Positions 32,385 to 46,261 of a stretch of 64,000 bases of DNA are shown here, piece after piece. How positions within the stretch are numbered: position 1 is the first letter of the stretch; every line of letters starts with the position of its first letter. Both the position numbers and the translations under genes were made by a program. Under the pieces are notes generated by a model. It saw only the letters and a program-made list of their open reading frames with translations, was not told the origin of the DNA and ran no database searches. This stretch comes from Corythoichthys intestinalis (Eukaryota > Chordata > Actinopteri > Syngnathiformes > Syngnathidae), in contig NC_080410.1 of NCBI RefSeq assembly GCF_030265065.1, positions 49,706,398 through 49,770,397 on the forward strand. Reading direction: 5' to 3'.

Positions 32385-33711
32385 AGCAAAAATTTTTCAT
32401 CTGTTGCTTCATCTCGTCTCGTGAGACAAATTTGATCATCTCAAATTTATCTCATTCTCTACTTATTTGTTTTGGAGTTTATGCTCCTAAGTGATTAGTC
32501 AAAATGAGCAAAGACATCATTGAGACAAAGGAGATTGATTTCAGAAAACCAGATTTGAGCAATATTTGAGAAGATAAATTATTTTCATTAGATATATACT
32601 TGTGCAGCACCTTTCAGGCATTCAAAGCACTTTGATACTATATCCTCATCTACCTGCTGGTGACGCAACAACGTGAGGTTCGATATCTTGCTCAAGGACA
32701 CTTAGATGAATTCATCAGGACAGAGAGTTGAACTGACATCCTCTGGGTTGGGGAACAACGGGCACAGATGGAGGGCGCTCGATGTGACGCGCCACATCGA
32801 TGGAAAGCAACTTGTAGCAGCGATGAAGAAAATGTATTATATTTTGGTTCATTTAATAATTTACATATTTCTTTGCTTTTTCAAAAAAAACTTCCAAGTT
32901 GCCTGTGAGCCAATAGTTTTAGCAAAACATTGTCAGCCAGCGTGTTGCCTGTTTTGATTACGTCATCAAACAAGAGGACTAAGGTTCTTCACACTATTTT
33001 GATGTAAACTTTCGGTCTTCGAAACCAAAACCGATAATGTATTTGTAGCAGCCGATACTTTTTGGCGCCAAATTTTCAGTCACATCGCTAATTTTTACAT
33101 TTAGCAAGATGAACCAAATGAACCAGATGTTATTTAATTATTTGACGAATTCTAATATTTTTTTGGATTTTGGCATGAGATGAATCAAGATGTGATTGGA
33201 CATGTCAGAGCAGACTACTCTTTCATACAATGAAATAATCTTGAAAACCCAAAATGAGCAATTGCAGACTGGAAGGAGATCAAATTGAGAAATATTTGTG
33301 ACTGACACAATAGAACGTTGCTCCGCGAGATCGGTAAAAGAGGCAGCTTTGATGCAAGTTGAAGAAATAAAATACTTTGCTCATCCATATCTTTTACTGA
33401 GACATTACTGAGATCGTGACTCCAAGTAAGGAATAAAATTGAGACACATGTGAGATTGACACAAGTACGCATAGTTGTCTCTTGGTGAGCTCTTTAAAGG
33501 AGACAGCTGTGAGACTTTATTGAAAAATCGTGCAAGTAGAACTATTCTCAAGATCTTCTCATGTAATGCTCACTATGAGATTTACTTCTCATGAGACAAA
33601 TTATGAGAAAACTGAGAAAACCACTCTAGTCTCGATTATTGCTGATTCATTTCTCAGAGATGTAAATGAGACATGAACAAGATCTCATCTTCAATTTTGC
33701 TTTGCTGTGGG
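32385..33711. repeat. Unclassified element with CCCATAGCAAA / TTTGCTGTGGG ends
   Basis: Short inverted ends and many TGAGA/TCTCA motifs throughout. Bases 32590-32760 contain a LINE-tail-like stretch (CATTCAAAGCACTTTGATAC, CTGCTGGTGACGCAACAACG). No protein recognised. Confidence 0.45.
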
Positions 33712-33727
33712 CTTTTTTGGCAATACC

Positions 33728-34556
<829 letters not shown>

Positions 34557-34559
34557 TTA

Positions 34560-36720
34560 TCCGTGACCTATTTACAGACACTTTTTTGTGACGTAATTTG
34601 TTTAAAAGTTCAAAATATGAGAATTAATATTTTTTTTAAAGATGTTTTTTTTAACTAAATATTAGACATCACTTAATGATTCTAAGCTAAAAATGACATT
34701 TGAATAATAAATATAATTACCTTCTTTTTATGGTTGGGTTGAAACAAAAGCGGTTGCAAAACGACTGTAAACGGGGGCCTCCGGGGTCAAAAGGACAAAT
34801 TAAAAATAGTTCAGGGCAAGGCAAGGCAAGGCAAATTTATTTATATAGCACAATTCAACACAATGCAATTCAAAGTGCTTTACATCACATGAAGACCATA
34901 AAAATCACATTTAAATCAACACAACGTAAAAACCAAGAAAAAAGATCACATTTAATCACAGAATAAAAATAAATAAATAAAAATAAAACAACAATAAAAA
35001 TAAAGCAAAAACTACTACTAATAATAATCATTGAAATCAGCAATGGAGATAAGCACAAGAGGAATAGAAGGCAGGTAGGTTGAAATATATAGACAGTTAT
35101 GGATATGCAGTGCCAAACAAAAGTGTTTTTAGCCCTGATTTAAAGGAGCTAACAGTTTGAGCATACTTCAGACGTTCGGGTAACTTGTTCCAGAGGTGAG
35201 GAGCATAATAACTAAATGCTGCCTCACCTTGCTTGGTTCTTGTTCTTGGAACATGCAGAAGACCCGTTCCAGACGACCTTAGGGCCCCTTAATTCTGGTA
35301 ATATTTTTTAGGTGGTAATAAGCGGATTTAGTGACGGACTTTAGATGGCTATCAAATTTTAGGTCTGAGTCAATAATTACGCCAAGGTTTCTGACTTGAT
35401 TTGTAGCTGTAAGTGACATTGTGCTAAGTTGGCTGCTTATCTTTGACCTTTCCTTGTTTGGCCCAAAAATGGTCACCTCTGTCTTCTCCACATTTAACTG
35501 GAGAAAATTCTGGCACATCCATTCATTGATTTGATGAATGCATTTACTCAGGGAGACTAAGGGACTATAATCATGTGGGGACACAGAAATGTGCAGTTGT
35601 GTGTCATCTGCATAGGCGTGATAGGAGATGTCATACTGTTCCATTATCTGAGCTAACGGAAGCATATAGATGTTAAATAGGAGTGGTCCAAGAATTGACC
35701 CTTGAGGGACTCCACACGTGAATTTGGTTCGTTCTGACTGATAGTTTCCAATTGACACAAAGAAATCTCTATCATGTGCTTAATGCACTTTGAATCTGCT
35801 ATGACAACATATAGACATATTGTTGTATCAAACACAACAGTTCTTTTGGCTTAAAATACAGCAGATTATTTCAAAAGAGGGGTGCAAGAGAACCTAGTAT
35901 AGCTTATGTTTTCCAGCAATGTTTGTCAAACTTTTAGCCAAAGTTAAATTTGGAGACTTAAAATTGTCCAAACCATTTCAGCCTCTTTACTGAATATCAC
36001 TGACAGAGACATTCAATACATAGCTATTGACCTTTTCAGTTCCAAGGAAATTTAAAGTCTTTATTTTTTAATTAATAAAAAATAGCGGGGGGGGGGGGGG
36101 GGGGGGGCTCAGTACACACACACACATATATATATGGTGAGAAGACAGACAAGACTGAAAAAGCAATTTCTGCTCTTAAACTCTTTAAAATAAACTATTT
36201 TAAGCCAAAAGAACTTGTTTGATAGAACACTATGTCTATTTGCTGCCATAGCAGATTCATGGCGCATGAAGCCCCCGAGCCATTTTTAATTTGTCCGTTT
36301 TACCCTGGAAACCCCCGTTTACAGATGTCGCGCAACAGCTTTTGTTTCAACCCAGCCATAAAAAAAGGTAATTATGTTTATTATTCAAAATGTCATTTTC
36401 AGCTTAGAATCATTGATGTCTAATATTTTCATTTAAAAACTTTCATTCGCATATTTTAAACAAATTACGTCACAATGAAAAACAATGGTGTCTGTAAAAT
36501 AAGTCACGGATATCTACCTCATAACTATCGCTTAATTTTTTGTTACCGTCGCATTTTCCCCAGATATGTTAATCGATCCAGAGAAAAATTGAGAGAAAAA
36601 AAAAAGTTCAAAAGGGTAAATATACGAACGAAAATCTCGACCACTCCTTGATGTCTGCATCGCGACCCTTGTTATATTACCAGGTTTCATCCATAAAATC
36701 CCCCCAAATCCAGCTTCCAA
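34560..36720. repeat. Dispersed repeat (TTTTCCGCCATAT family) split by an L2 LINE
   Basis: Bases 34560-34814 and 35765-35900 are one copy (AGCTAAAAATGACATTTGAA, AAAAGCGGTTGCAAAACGAC) interrupted by the LINE. Bases 36100-36720 are an inverted copy. A run of about 20 Gs followed by CACACA/TATA repeats lies at 36088-36135. Confidence 0.65.
34815..35761 (-). mobile_element. L2-like LINE, 5'-truncated, with internal deletion
   Basis: On the - strand 35758-35279 encodes part of a reverse transcriptase: GVPQGSILGPLLFNIYMLPL, then YHAYADDTQLHIS with the catalytic YADD, and LQLNVEKTEVTIFG. The frame then breaks, and the final part (GTGLLHVPRTKQGEAAFSYY-like, 35280-35150) and a 3' UTR ending in GGCAA repeats follow, so the segment between them is lost. 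A second copy at 55536-56245 retains that missing C-terminal part. Confidence 0.85.
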
Positions 36721-36906
36721 TCATACAAATAGTGACATATGCCCTTACAAATTGGTGACTAATCTTACAACGTTGTATATGGCGTGCAATTTGAAACAAA
36801 AATAAAACTCAATGTTTAAAAAAATATGAATTTATTGTTAATATTGTATCATATAACCTGGAGCAATCAAAGAACAATCAATATCTACAGCTACGTACAT
36901 CATGAT

Positions 36907-37843
36907 TAGAGCTGGGAATCTTTGGGCACCTAACGATTCGATTACGATTACGATTCAGAGGCTCCGATTCGATTATAAAACGATTATTGATGCACCCCCC
37001 CTCCTTTTTTTTATTTATTTTTTTTTAATAAAGTTTTATAAATTAGTTCCAAAATTGTTCAAAAATACTCTCAGGCTAAACCAAATTACTATTTCAGTAT
37101 CAAGTTAACATATTGCTGTAGACAAATATACAAAAATAACATTAAATAAAAAAACTCCAGTCCCCATTCTGTATCAGCAGCTTTAAACTACATTCAATTA
37201 ATTTAATGTTGTGAATCAACCGTTAAAGTTGTTAAAATTGCTCCCGTTATTCCATAATTTCCCTTTTGTCTACTTTTGACATGTAAAAGTTTTAAAACTA
37301 TTTTAAAGATAGATTCAAGTCAATATTTTACCGATTTAGGAGTATTTTAGATAAAAAGTTAATTAGGTTTGCTTGGAAGGTTCGCTACAACAGCATTGCA
37401 GGGAACTTTACTGCTTTAAGATGGCGGCCGTTTACTAACGCCCGCATCTAGGTTTTTGCAGATGTGCTGCTACCGCTACCGAGTCTATAATCCATCTAGT
37501 CCTATATAAATGATATCTACCGTAACATTATGTAGCTTAGCTGTACTTGTAGCAGCTTTTCGGCAGCAGTAAGGTATGTTGTTGTGTTTTTTTATCTCGT
37601 GGCATGAGCTGAGCTAGAGCCGTGAGTTGAGCGTTACCCGAGGGGCCGGTTAATGAGAAGCATAATGTTTAGCTACTCCCGCTCCGTTCCGTCCCGAAGC
37701 CCGCGCGGCGCGCTGAGTGTGTTGTACTTCCGCTTTACTTGGCATATTTCAATAATCGGAATTTGGATGTTTGTGAATCGTTCTCGAATCTTCCACGGCC
37801 GAATCGCGAATAATCTAAGAATCGGAAATTTTGCACACCTCTA
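36907..37843. mobile_element. Non-autonomous hAT element, family 1, inverted copy
   Basis: 937 bp, perfect 8-bp duplication ATCATGAT (36899-36906 and 37844-37851), ends TAGAGCTGGG and CACACCTCTA. Opposite in orientation to 343-1259. Confidence 0.92.
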
Positions 37844-37867
37844 ATCATGATATACAGTATGTTATAA

Positions 37868-38630
37868 TTAGGGTTGTTCCGATCATGTTTTTTGCTCCCG
37901 ATCGTTTTAGTTTGAATATCTGCCGATCCCGATATTTCCCGATCCGAACTCTTTTTGCTTCCGATTCAATTCCAATCATTCACGATAATTTTTCCCACTA
38001 CGTGAAAGTAGGACTTGTCCAGGCAAAAGTGGACTTCAGTTCACCCTATGCTACACAGAGTTTTTGGATCAAAACAAGGCAAATACACAATCTCGTTTAA
38101 AATCATGGCATCTTTATGCCCTCTCACCTTCAATTCGGGTTTTGCTTTCTTCTCCCAGAAAATTGAGATTTTAAGCTTTCCAATGATGCATATCCAGGGG
38201 TGAAAGTGGCTAGAATTTCTTGCCCGAACTCCCCGACATAAAGGTTGCCAGAATTTTTGGGGGGGGAGGGGGTCAAACCTCTTAAACTACTGAAATGCAA
38301 AAAAAAACTTTTAGCAGTTATTTCAATAACACATACAAAAACAGATTTTTCAAAATTGTATTTTTCCAATGATTTGCAAAATAAAAATCAAAAACAGCAA
38401 TAACCCCAACCTCAATCTCCTAATTTCTATTTTCCCTCATTCCCTCACATACCAAATGCCAAATCTCAATTTTAATTACTTAAGAACATAGGATAAATAT
38501 TAAAATTGAAGTTAATGTAAACATTTACTTTTTAATATATACATTCAGAAAAATAAGTCCAAATGACATTATGCAGAGTGAAATGGAATATATTTTGAAG
38601 ATCGTGCAAACATTGACCTTTTTCAATCAT
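37868..38630. repeat. Repeat fragments upstream of the Rex3 insertion
   Basis: Bases 37868-38010 (GGGTTGTTCCGATCATG, CCCGATCCGAACTC) are the end of a common fish MITE. Bases 38040-38200 are a piece of the TTTTCCGCCATAT family. Bases 38210-38618 show nothing recognisable. Confidence 0.5.
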
Positions 38631-41142
38631 CCATCCATCCATCCATTATCTTCCGCTTGTTCCGGGGTCGGGTCGCGGGGGCAGCAGCTTTAACAGGGAA
38701 GCCCAGACTTCCCTCTCCCCAGCCACTTCAACCAGCTCCTCCGGCGGGATCCCAAGGCGTTCCCAGGCCAGCCGAGAGACATAGTCTCTCCAGCGTGTCC
38801 TGGGTCGTCCCCGGGGCCTCCCGCCGGTGGGACATGCCCGGAACACCTCTCCAGGGAGGCGTCCGGGAGGCATCCGAACCAGATGCCCGAGCCACCTCAG
38901 CTGGCTCCTCTCTACGCGGAGGAGTAGCGGCTCGACGCCGAGTCCCTCCCGGATGACCGAGCTTCTCACCCTATCTCTAAGGGAGAGCCCGGACACCCTG
39001 CGGAGGAAACTCATTTCGGCCGCTTGTATCCGGGATCTTGTTCTTTCGGTCACGACCCAAAGCTCGTGACCATAGGTGAGGGTAGGAACGTAGATCGACT
39101 GGTAAATCGAGAGCTTTGCCTTTCGGCTCAGCTCCTTCTTCACCACTACAGACCGGTGCAGAGTCCGCATTACTGCAGACGCCGCACCGATTCGCCTGTC
39201 GATCTCCCGCTCCCTCCTACCGTCACTCGTGAACAAGACCCCAAGATACTTGAACTCCTCCACTTGGGGCAGGATCTCATCCCCGACCCGGAGAGGGCAC
39301 TCCACCCTTTTCCGACTGAGGACCATGGTCTCGGATTTGGAGGTGCTGATCTTCATCCCAACCGCTTCACACTCAGCTGCGAACCGCTCCAGTGAGAGTT
39401 GGAGGTCACGGCTTGATGAAGCCAACAGCACTAAATCATCTGAAAAAAGCAAAGATTCAATGCTGAGGTCACCAAACCGGAACCCCTCAACGCTTCGGCT
39501 GCGCCTAGAAATTCTGTCCATAAAAATTATGAACAAAATCGGTGACAAAGGGCAGCCTTGGCGGAGTCCAACCCTCACTGGGAACGAATTCGACTTACTG
39601 CCGGCAATGCGGACCAGACTCTGACACCGGTCGTACAGGGACCGAACAGCCCTTACCAAGGGGCTCGGTACCCCGTACTCCCGGAGCACCCTCCACAGGA
39701 TTCCCCTAGGCACACGGTCGAACGCCTTCTCCAAATCCACAAAACACATGTAGACTGGTTGGGCGAACTCCCATGCACCCTCGAGGACCCTGCTGAGGGT
39801 GTAGAGCTGGTCCACTGTTCCACGGCCGGGACGAAAACCACACTGCTCCTCCTGAATCCGAGATTCGACTTCCCGACGGACCCTCCTCTCCAGCACCCCT
39901 GAATAGACTTTACCGGGGAGGCTGAGGAGTGTGATTCCTCTATAATTGGAACACACCCTCCGGTCCCCCTTTTTAAAAAGGGGGACCACCACCCCGGTCT
40001 GCCAATCCAGAGGCACTGTCCCCGATGTCCACGCGATGTTGTAGAGGCGTGTCAGCCATGATAGCCCTACAACATCCAGAGCCTTTAGGAACTCCGGGTG
40101 GATCTCATCCACCCCCGGGGCCTTGCCACCGAGGAGCTTACCAACCGCCTCAGTGACTTCAACCCCAGAGATCGAAGAGCCCACCTCAGAGTCCCCAGAC
40201 TCTGCTTCCTCAAAGGAAGGCGTGTCGGTGGAATTGAGGAGGGCTTCGAAGTATTCTCTCCACCGACTCACGACGTCCCGAGTCGAGGTCAGCAGTACAC
40301 CATCTTCACTATACACAGTGTTAATAGTGCACTGCTTTCCTCTCCTCAGACGCCGGATGGTGGACCAGAATTTCCTTGAAGCCGTCCGGAAGTCGTTTTC
40401 CATGGCCTCACCGAACTCCTCCCATGTCCGAGTTTTTGCCTCGGCGACTGGCGAGGCCGCAGTCCGCTTGGCCAGCCGGTACGTGTCAGCTGCCTCCGGA
40501 GTCCCACAGGCCAAAAAGGCCCGATAGGCCTCCTTCTTCAGCTTGACGGCATCCCTTACCGCTGGTGTCCACCAGCGGGTTCGGGGATTGCCACCACGAC
40601 AGGCACCAACCACCTTACGGCCACAGCTCTGATCGGCCGCCTCAACAATGGAGGTGCGGAACATGGCCCACTCGGACTCAATGTCCCCCACCTCCCCCGG
40701 GACAAGGGAGAAGTTCTGCCGGAGGTGGGTGTTGAAACTCTTTCTGACAGGGGATTCTGCCAGACGTTCCCAGCAGACCCTCACAATACGTTTGGGCCTG
40801 CCAGGTCTGGCCAGCATCTTCCCCCGCCATCGGAGCCAACACACCACCAGGTGGTGATCAGTTGACAGCTCCGCCCCTCTCTTCACCCGAGTGTCCAAAA
40901 CATGCGGCCGCAAGTCCGATGACACGATTACGAAGTCGATCATCGAACTGCGGCCTAGGGTGTCCTGGTGCCAAGTGCACATATGGACACCCCTATGTTT
41001 GAACATGGTGTTCGTTATAGACAAACCGTGACGAGCACAGAAGTCCAATAACAGAACACCACTCGGGTTCTGATCGGGGGGGCCGTTCCTCCCAATCACG
41101 CCCCTCCAGGTCTCACTGTCATTGCCCACGTGAGCGTTGAAG
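38631..41142 (-). mobile_element. Rex3/RTE LINE, 5'-truncated, coding part uninterrupted
   Basis: The frame from 41142 to the stop at 38646 is open over about 830 codons. Seen in order: the end of the endonuclease domain ([30 protein letters not shown]), reverse transcriptase motifs ([66 protein letters not shown]) and the C-terminal [11 protein letters not shown] and [11 protein letters not shown]. The catalytic box is FSDD where RTE elements commonly have FADD. The 3' end has CATC repeats. A 12-bp target duplication TTTTTCAATCAT flanks it (38619-38630 and 41143-41154). An open frame and perfect duplication suggest a fairly recent insertion; it lacks its 5' part. Confidence 0.93.
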
Positions 41143-41154
41143 TTTTTCAATCAT

Positions 41155-41475
41155 AAGTAGCCTAACATAAATGAATATAAGTGCAAAGTGCACATTGACA
41201 GCCAAGATGTTCCGAGCCTCCCCATCAGAGTAAATAAAACTAGTTATAAGCCTCAACTCTTTCGTTGCTCTTAAAGATTTGATCCATTTTATGGTACTTT
41301 GCCCCTTTTTTGTGGCATCAATTCAAGCTTTTTTGCCGTTCCAGAAAACATGCACATTTGAACCAATCAGAGCTAACAATCTCTGACGACATGACAGTGT
41401 CAGCCAATTGAACGGATAAAAGTGCAGGCATTTTGCTTTGCTGCATGCATTTACACATTGTCATGACTCATCATT
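41155..41475. other. Spacer without recognised content
   Basis: AT-rich unique-looking sequence between Rex3 and the next MITE. No gene seen. Confidence 0.4.
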
Positions 41476-42056
41476 AGCCACGTTTACATGCTTTTATTCA
41501 TACGGATTCAAATCATTCCGAATGGAAATTTCACATCAGCTGTTTACATGTCACTTCATCTATTCCGATCCAGCGTTTACATGTGTCTGCCTTTATTCCG
41601 AAAGGACGTTTGACAACTGCCGTCTGACATGCGCAGATTAATCAAAACAATGAGTCATGTTGCAAAACATGGAGATCGATCGTCAGATCAGCTGCTGTTT
41701 TAACTTTGAGTGGAAACAAAACTTCAGAATGATACGCCGTTCATTTAAAAAGTTGTGTGGGTGTGCTTGGAAGCCATGCTGCAAGTGACGTTACTTACGT
41801 CACCAAGTGACGTCACGTCAGTACGGGGCATGTGCAGAAAGAACGCAACCAGACACCATTCCGCTTCCCCGTTTACATATAATTTTACTTCTAATCTGTT
41901 TGGGAAAAGGAATATTCCACCCCTGTGAATCGGAATGAAATTCCATTCGGTTTGGGCCTGTTCATTCCGAATGAGGTGTTTACATGGAACATATTTATTC
42001 GGTTTGAACAAATATTCCGATTGTAATTGGAATATTTGGCTCCATGTAAACGTGGC
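41476..42056. mobile_element. MITE with GCCACGTTTACATG ends
   Basis: The ends GCCACGTTTACATGC and CATGTAAACGTGGC are inverted repeats about 580 bases apart. CATTCCGAAT-like and GTTTACATG motifs recur inside. No target duplication or protein could be assigned. Confidence 0.65.
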
Positions 42057-42582
42057 AACTGTCAGACTTTGATAACTGCAGCAGCTAGGGAATCCTCTAT
42101 GCCATCAGTGGAATAAAAGATTGGTGGAAACTGATTACGGTACACAAGCGTTTTATTATGCTTATTGTTAACACTTGTGTATGTAAATCTGATGTTGGTA
42201 GCTCGTTTTCTTCTTGGAGCTGAAACACATGCGTGGCAGCTTAAGTCTTTTTTCCTCTTATACAAAGCATTTTGACAGTTGCCATCATATTTTCGGAATT
42301 AAAGCACCGTGTACCAGCCAGGCCCTGAATCTTATACCGGAACTGCGTTCCTGACCATTCTGGCCCACTTTCACCCCTGCGTTTTCGGACGATTTTGAAA
42401 TTTGGGGTCTCAGAGCAGACCTTCAAGTCACCCGAGTGTTTTCCGCCATACACTAGTATATTCATGGTTCTAAACTGCAAGCTCATTGGCGCAGCATTTC
42501 ACCCCACATTAAAGCAAAACTGGGATCATGTGCTCAAGTCAAGAAAGAAACCTGCATCAACTTTCCAAACTTTTTATTTCAT

Positions 42583-44144
42583 TCAACGGCCTTTGACACC
42601 CTTGCCACCCTTTTTCGGCAAGGTGAAACCTCTGTACCAAGCGCAATAGCCATAGCCTCTTTTGATGCAAGCCAAGTTTTTAGACTGATCCTGTTTGTCG
42701 ATCCTCGTGGGCAGAAAGTCAGTCCACAGGCACTCTGTCGGCTTGTTGGTGCCGCACGGGAGCGAGGTGCAGCTGACGATCTGGAAGCAGTTTTAGTAGT
42801 ATCAAGGCATTGACGTCTATGGAAATTTACCCACTCTTGTTCCTACCTTGCAATCGCAGCCCTTATGGTAGATTGGCAAAAGGCTCCTTTGCGTGGCACT
42901 TATGGAACTCCACGGCTTATAGAAGCCACATGACATACGCAAGAGGCCTTCAGGGAGCAGGCTGGCTGAAATTGAAAAAAATTAGAAGATTGAAATCAGC
43001 CAGTTAAATTCAGTCTTAAATGACAAATATGAAATTAAAATGCAGTCATTGGTACACTATATACCCATTAGTAGATGCTCAACACCGATGGCCAGAGTAA
43101 CTTTACACCCTGCTGAGTTTGCACCAGTGTAGATGGCGTCAAAATGCTTCTTGGGGCCCTTGAACAACTTTGGAAGAGGGGAAAAAATTTATATATTTCT
43201 TGAATATGCACACAGACACACAACCACTTTACCTTAGTCTGTCGGATGTCATACTTGAACATGCGGGTGTAACGGTCATACTTCCCTCCGACCACTTTTG
43301 CCTTGATGACTAGGAGTTTGAAGAATGACATTAACAAAAACTAGAAGTCTTCAAGTATAGATATCCAAAATGCAGTCATTATAAGAGCAACATCCTCATG
43401 TCATTAGCAACAGCTGCACCAGACAATAGGGGGTGTGACAAAACTGAAAATTGTAATTTATCTGATGGAAATCAGACAAGACTGAAAATGTTTTCTGCTC
43501 TTGCACCCCTCTTTAAAATAAACCGCTACATTTTAAGCCAAAAGAACTTGTGTTTGATAGAATAATATGTCTAAGCTGCCATAGCCGATTCATGGCGCAT
43601 GAAGCGCCGCCAACTGTTTTTGATTTGTCCGTTTTACCCTGGAAACCCCCCCATTTACAGACGTCGCGCAACCGCTTTTGTTTCAACTCAGCCATAAAAC
43701 GACGGTAATTAGGGCCCGAGCACCAACCGGTGTGATGGCCATATTCTGCAAAGGATTATTCTTTCTTCATGGCAAATGAAAATTGCCAATTTGGAGCTCT
43801 TAACATGCGCAAAAACAGCAAAATTTGCAAACATGTGGATTCACGAAAATTTCGATAATTTGGCAGGGGGGGGGGGGGGGGTCCAAAAATGGCTCAGTGG
43901 CGCCCCCTGGAATTTCAAAGGCCTCTCCATTTGTTTTTTTCAACATAGAGCAATGAAATTTGGGGAGTCAATACCTTGTGCAAAAATGCTTCAAAAAGTC
44001 TCTTGCACCCATATTCCAAACCCAAGAGGAAATCTGGTATTTTGGATTGAATATTGAAAAACATGCCATTTTTGTCGATTAATCGATGAACCATTATTTC
44101 GAATAAGGAACATTAAAAATTACCTGAGCCTCAAACAGTATATA

Positions 44145-44178
<34 letters not shown>

Positions 44179-45940
44179 AGGCTCTATGTATAACAAAAGA
44201 ACAATTGGCTAACTTGGATAGCAAAAGTCCCCTAGTTCAAATGCTATAAAATGCTAACTTAACAATTATCTTAAATGGTTCAGATATTCCCACAAAAATA
44301 GGCTAAATATACCTATAAACTAAATTACAAATGCATTAAAAACATTAGCTCAAACAAAAACAGTTTATGTTGGTCTTCACAGGGAGCACATGGATTCAAC
44401 CATGTGAAATGAGGCAGACTAGAAGGCAGTGTATCCACCCAAGTCAATAAAACTAAATGCAAACTTTCAAAATAAACCATTACAACGCCACTTTAAACGA
44501 ATACTCCAAGCAGCGAAATTTAATTCGAATTTTCTTTCTAATCGAATTAGGGCTGCAGCTATCGAATATTCGACTGAAAATTCTATCGATTAATCGAGTA
44601 ATTGGATAAAACTATTTTTTTGTAGGTAAAGAGCAATTATAAATACACATGAGAAAACAAGACATTTAATATTGAACCATTTTCAGTCAATAGTTATATT
44701 TTCGATGTAAATTGTTGAAACTAGCTGCTGCTATGGATTATTTTAGTTGTCAATTAATTGATGAACTATTAAGTTCGAATAAACGAGTAATTGGATAAGG
44801 AACTTGAAAAATTAAAATACCTGAGCTGAGCCTTAAACGGTATAAAAAAAGATAATAAGGATCTATGTACTACAAAAGAACAATGGCTAACTTACATAGC
44901 AAAAGTCCACTAGCTTAAATGCTATAAAATGCAAACTTTTTTTTTTTTTTAACAATGCTCTTAAATGGCTCAGACACATATTCCCACAAAAAAAAAAAAC
45001 AAAAACAAAAAAAACTGCTGAATATACCAATAATCTTCATTACGAATGCATTAGAAAAAAACAGCTCAAATCAATAAAACTAAATGCAAACACTGTCAAA
45101 GTAAACCATTGCAGCACCACTTTAACGAATACTCGAAGCAGCAAAATTGAAATCGAATCTTTCTAATCGAATACTCGAGTTAATCGTTGCAGCCCTAAAT
45201 CGAATACTCGAGTTAATCGATTAATTGTTGCCCCATTCTGCATCAGCAACTTGAAACTACAATTAATTTAATGATGTGAATCAACCGTTAAAGCAGTTAA
45301 AATTGCTCCCGTTATTCCATAATTTCCATGTCAAAGTTTTAAAACGGTTTCTTCAAAGATCTATTCAAGTCAAGATTTTGCCAATTTAGGAGTACTTTAG
45401 ATAAGTTAATTAGGTTCGCTACAACAGAGCCTTCTAGAGAAGTCTACTGCTTTAAGATGGCGGCTGCGTACACTGCGGCAACTACTAAACGGCAAGTGTC
45501 ATTTCACGTCTAGTTCCCTTTATATGTTCCAACGCTGCCATTGTTCCAATGCTGTCATTCAACTAGTTGTCAGTTGACATATCACCACAAAATGTTATGA
45601 AATTTTATAAATAAAGGTTGAAAAGTTACCTAGTGTTGCTATAAAAACGCTCCATAAAGTCCATACTGAGCCGAGTTGAATTGCAATTCTTACCATTAAA
45701 AAGGCTTCTCATCTTAATAGAAATGGCCTCAAACGATGAAGTAAATCTCACAAGCTAACCAAAATCTTCTGTACTCATCAAGGGTCGTGATAAGTGAATG
45801 ATCTTACCTACGTCTGCTTCACAAAAGTCCTGTTGGGGGTGATTTGGCCCAAAGCATGTGCAGGCTTGCACTCCTTCATGTAGCCACCACAAGCAAAGCA
45901 GGACCAAAGGAAGAAGCAGGGTCTTTGCCAGCCGGCTCAT
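42583..45940 (-). CDS. TIMP-like protein D (five exons, basic tail)
   Basis: Rebuilt as complement(join(42583..42780, 42847..42965, 43065..43167, 43233..43309, 45808..45940)): 630 bases, 209 residues, GT-AG, phases 1,0,1,0. The start at 45940 (MSRLAKTLLLPLVLL) was chosen by homology; an upstream in-frame ATG exists. Signal peptide about 26 residues (ends EGVQA), mature CTCFGPNHPQQDFC, with one residue more than usual between Cys3 and the HPQ motif. Exon 2 is the shortest of the five (25 codons). Exon 3 LFKGPKKHFDAIYTGANSAG, exon 4 ends HKGCDCK, exon 5 IVSCTSLPCGTNKPTECLW to RGYGYCAWYRG, where the family normally has DGSCAW. The tail is basic and Gly-rich (PKKGGKGVKGR), unlike the acidic TIMP-2 tail. 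Twelve cysteines. AATAAA (42573-42578) is only four bases past the stop. Intron 1 is 2.5 kb of repeats. Secreted; target unknown. Confidence 0.92.
43720..44067. repeat. Unclassified repeat in intron 1 of gene D
   Basis: AGGGCCCGAGCACCAACCGG at the left, a G-run at 43866-43881, and GTGGCGCCCCCTGGAATTTC. The opening motif is common in fish genomes, but I cannot assign a class. Confidence 0.45.
44068..45233. mobile_element. Non-autonomous hAT elements (TIR AGGGCTGCAGC), nested pair
   Basis: The inner element is 44548-45197 (650 bp): ends TAGGGCTGCAGC and GTTGCAGCCCTA, perfect 8-bp duplication AATCGAAT (44540-44547 and 45198-45205). It is inserted in an older relative (44068-45233) rich in TCGATTAATCGA motifs. 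A related element is at 50138-50712. Confidence 0.85.
45233..45570. mobile_element. hAT family 1 fragment in intron 1 of gene D
   Basis: Matches the interior of 343-1259 and 36907-37843 (ATTCTGCATCAGCAACTTGA, CTACTGCTTTAAGATGGCGG). No ends or duplication. Confidence 0.7.
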
Positions 45941-46038
45941 CGTTAAGCTTTCACTGCTACAAAGAATAAAGAGGAGTAGATGGTTAGGCATGCGCAAACA
46001 GCAATGGCTGCTTTGTTCCAGTTTAGGGTCTACAGGGC

Positions 46039-46048
46039 CTTTTTATAG
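46039..46048 (-). promoter_or_regulatory. TATA box and CRE-like site of gene D
   Basis: On the - strand, CTATAAAAAGGCCC lies about 100 bases upstream of the ATG. TGACGTCACGTG-type sequence (CRE/E-box-like, 46058-46069) is just upstream, then AGGTGATTGCACG. The TATA context resembles that of gene E. Confidence 0.65.
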
Positions 46049-46261
46049 CGCCGCAAGTGACGTCACGTGCAATCACCTAATTATTTTCACCTGTGAGGGA
46101 ACACCCACTGAGTACACAGGTGAGCTGCATCATTTTAGAACGAGCTGCCATGAATCAAAAGAACTTTTGCAGCAGCCATGACAATAAATTCTATACAAAG
46201 ATGGGAAAAGTGAACACTGAGAGGCAAGGGCGTAGTTTTGCATAGGAACGGTAAGGACATA

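Noticed and set aside
38657-40857. Several + strand frames of 70-134 codons
   Set aside because: They are antisense shadows of the Rex3 coding region.
45755-45997. Upstream ATG (MRMPNHLLLF...) as the start of gene D
   Set aside because: The internal MSRLAKTLLLPL start aligns with the signal peptides of C and E; the longer form would add an unrelated leader.
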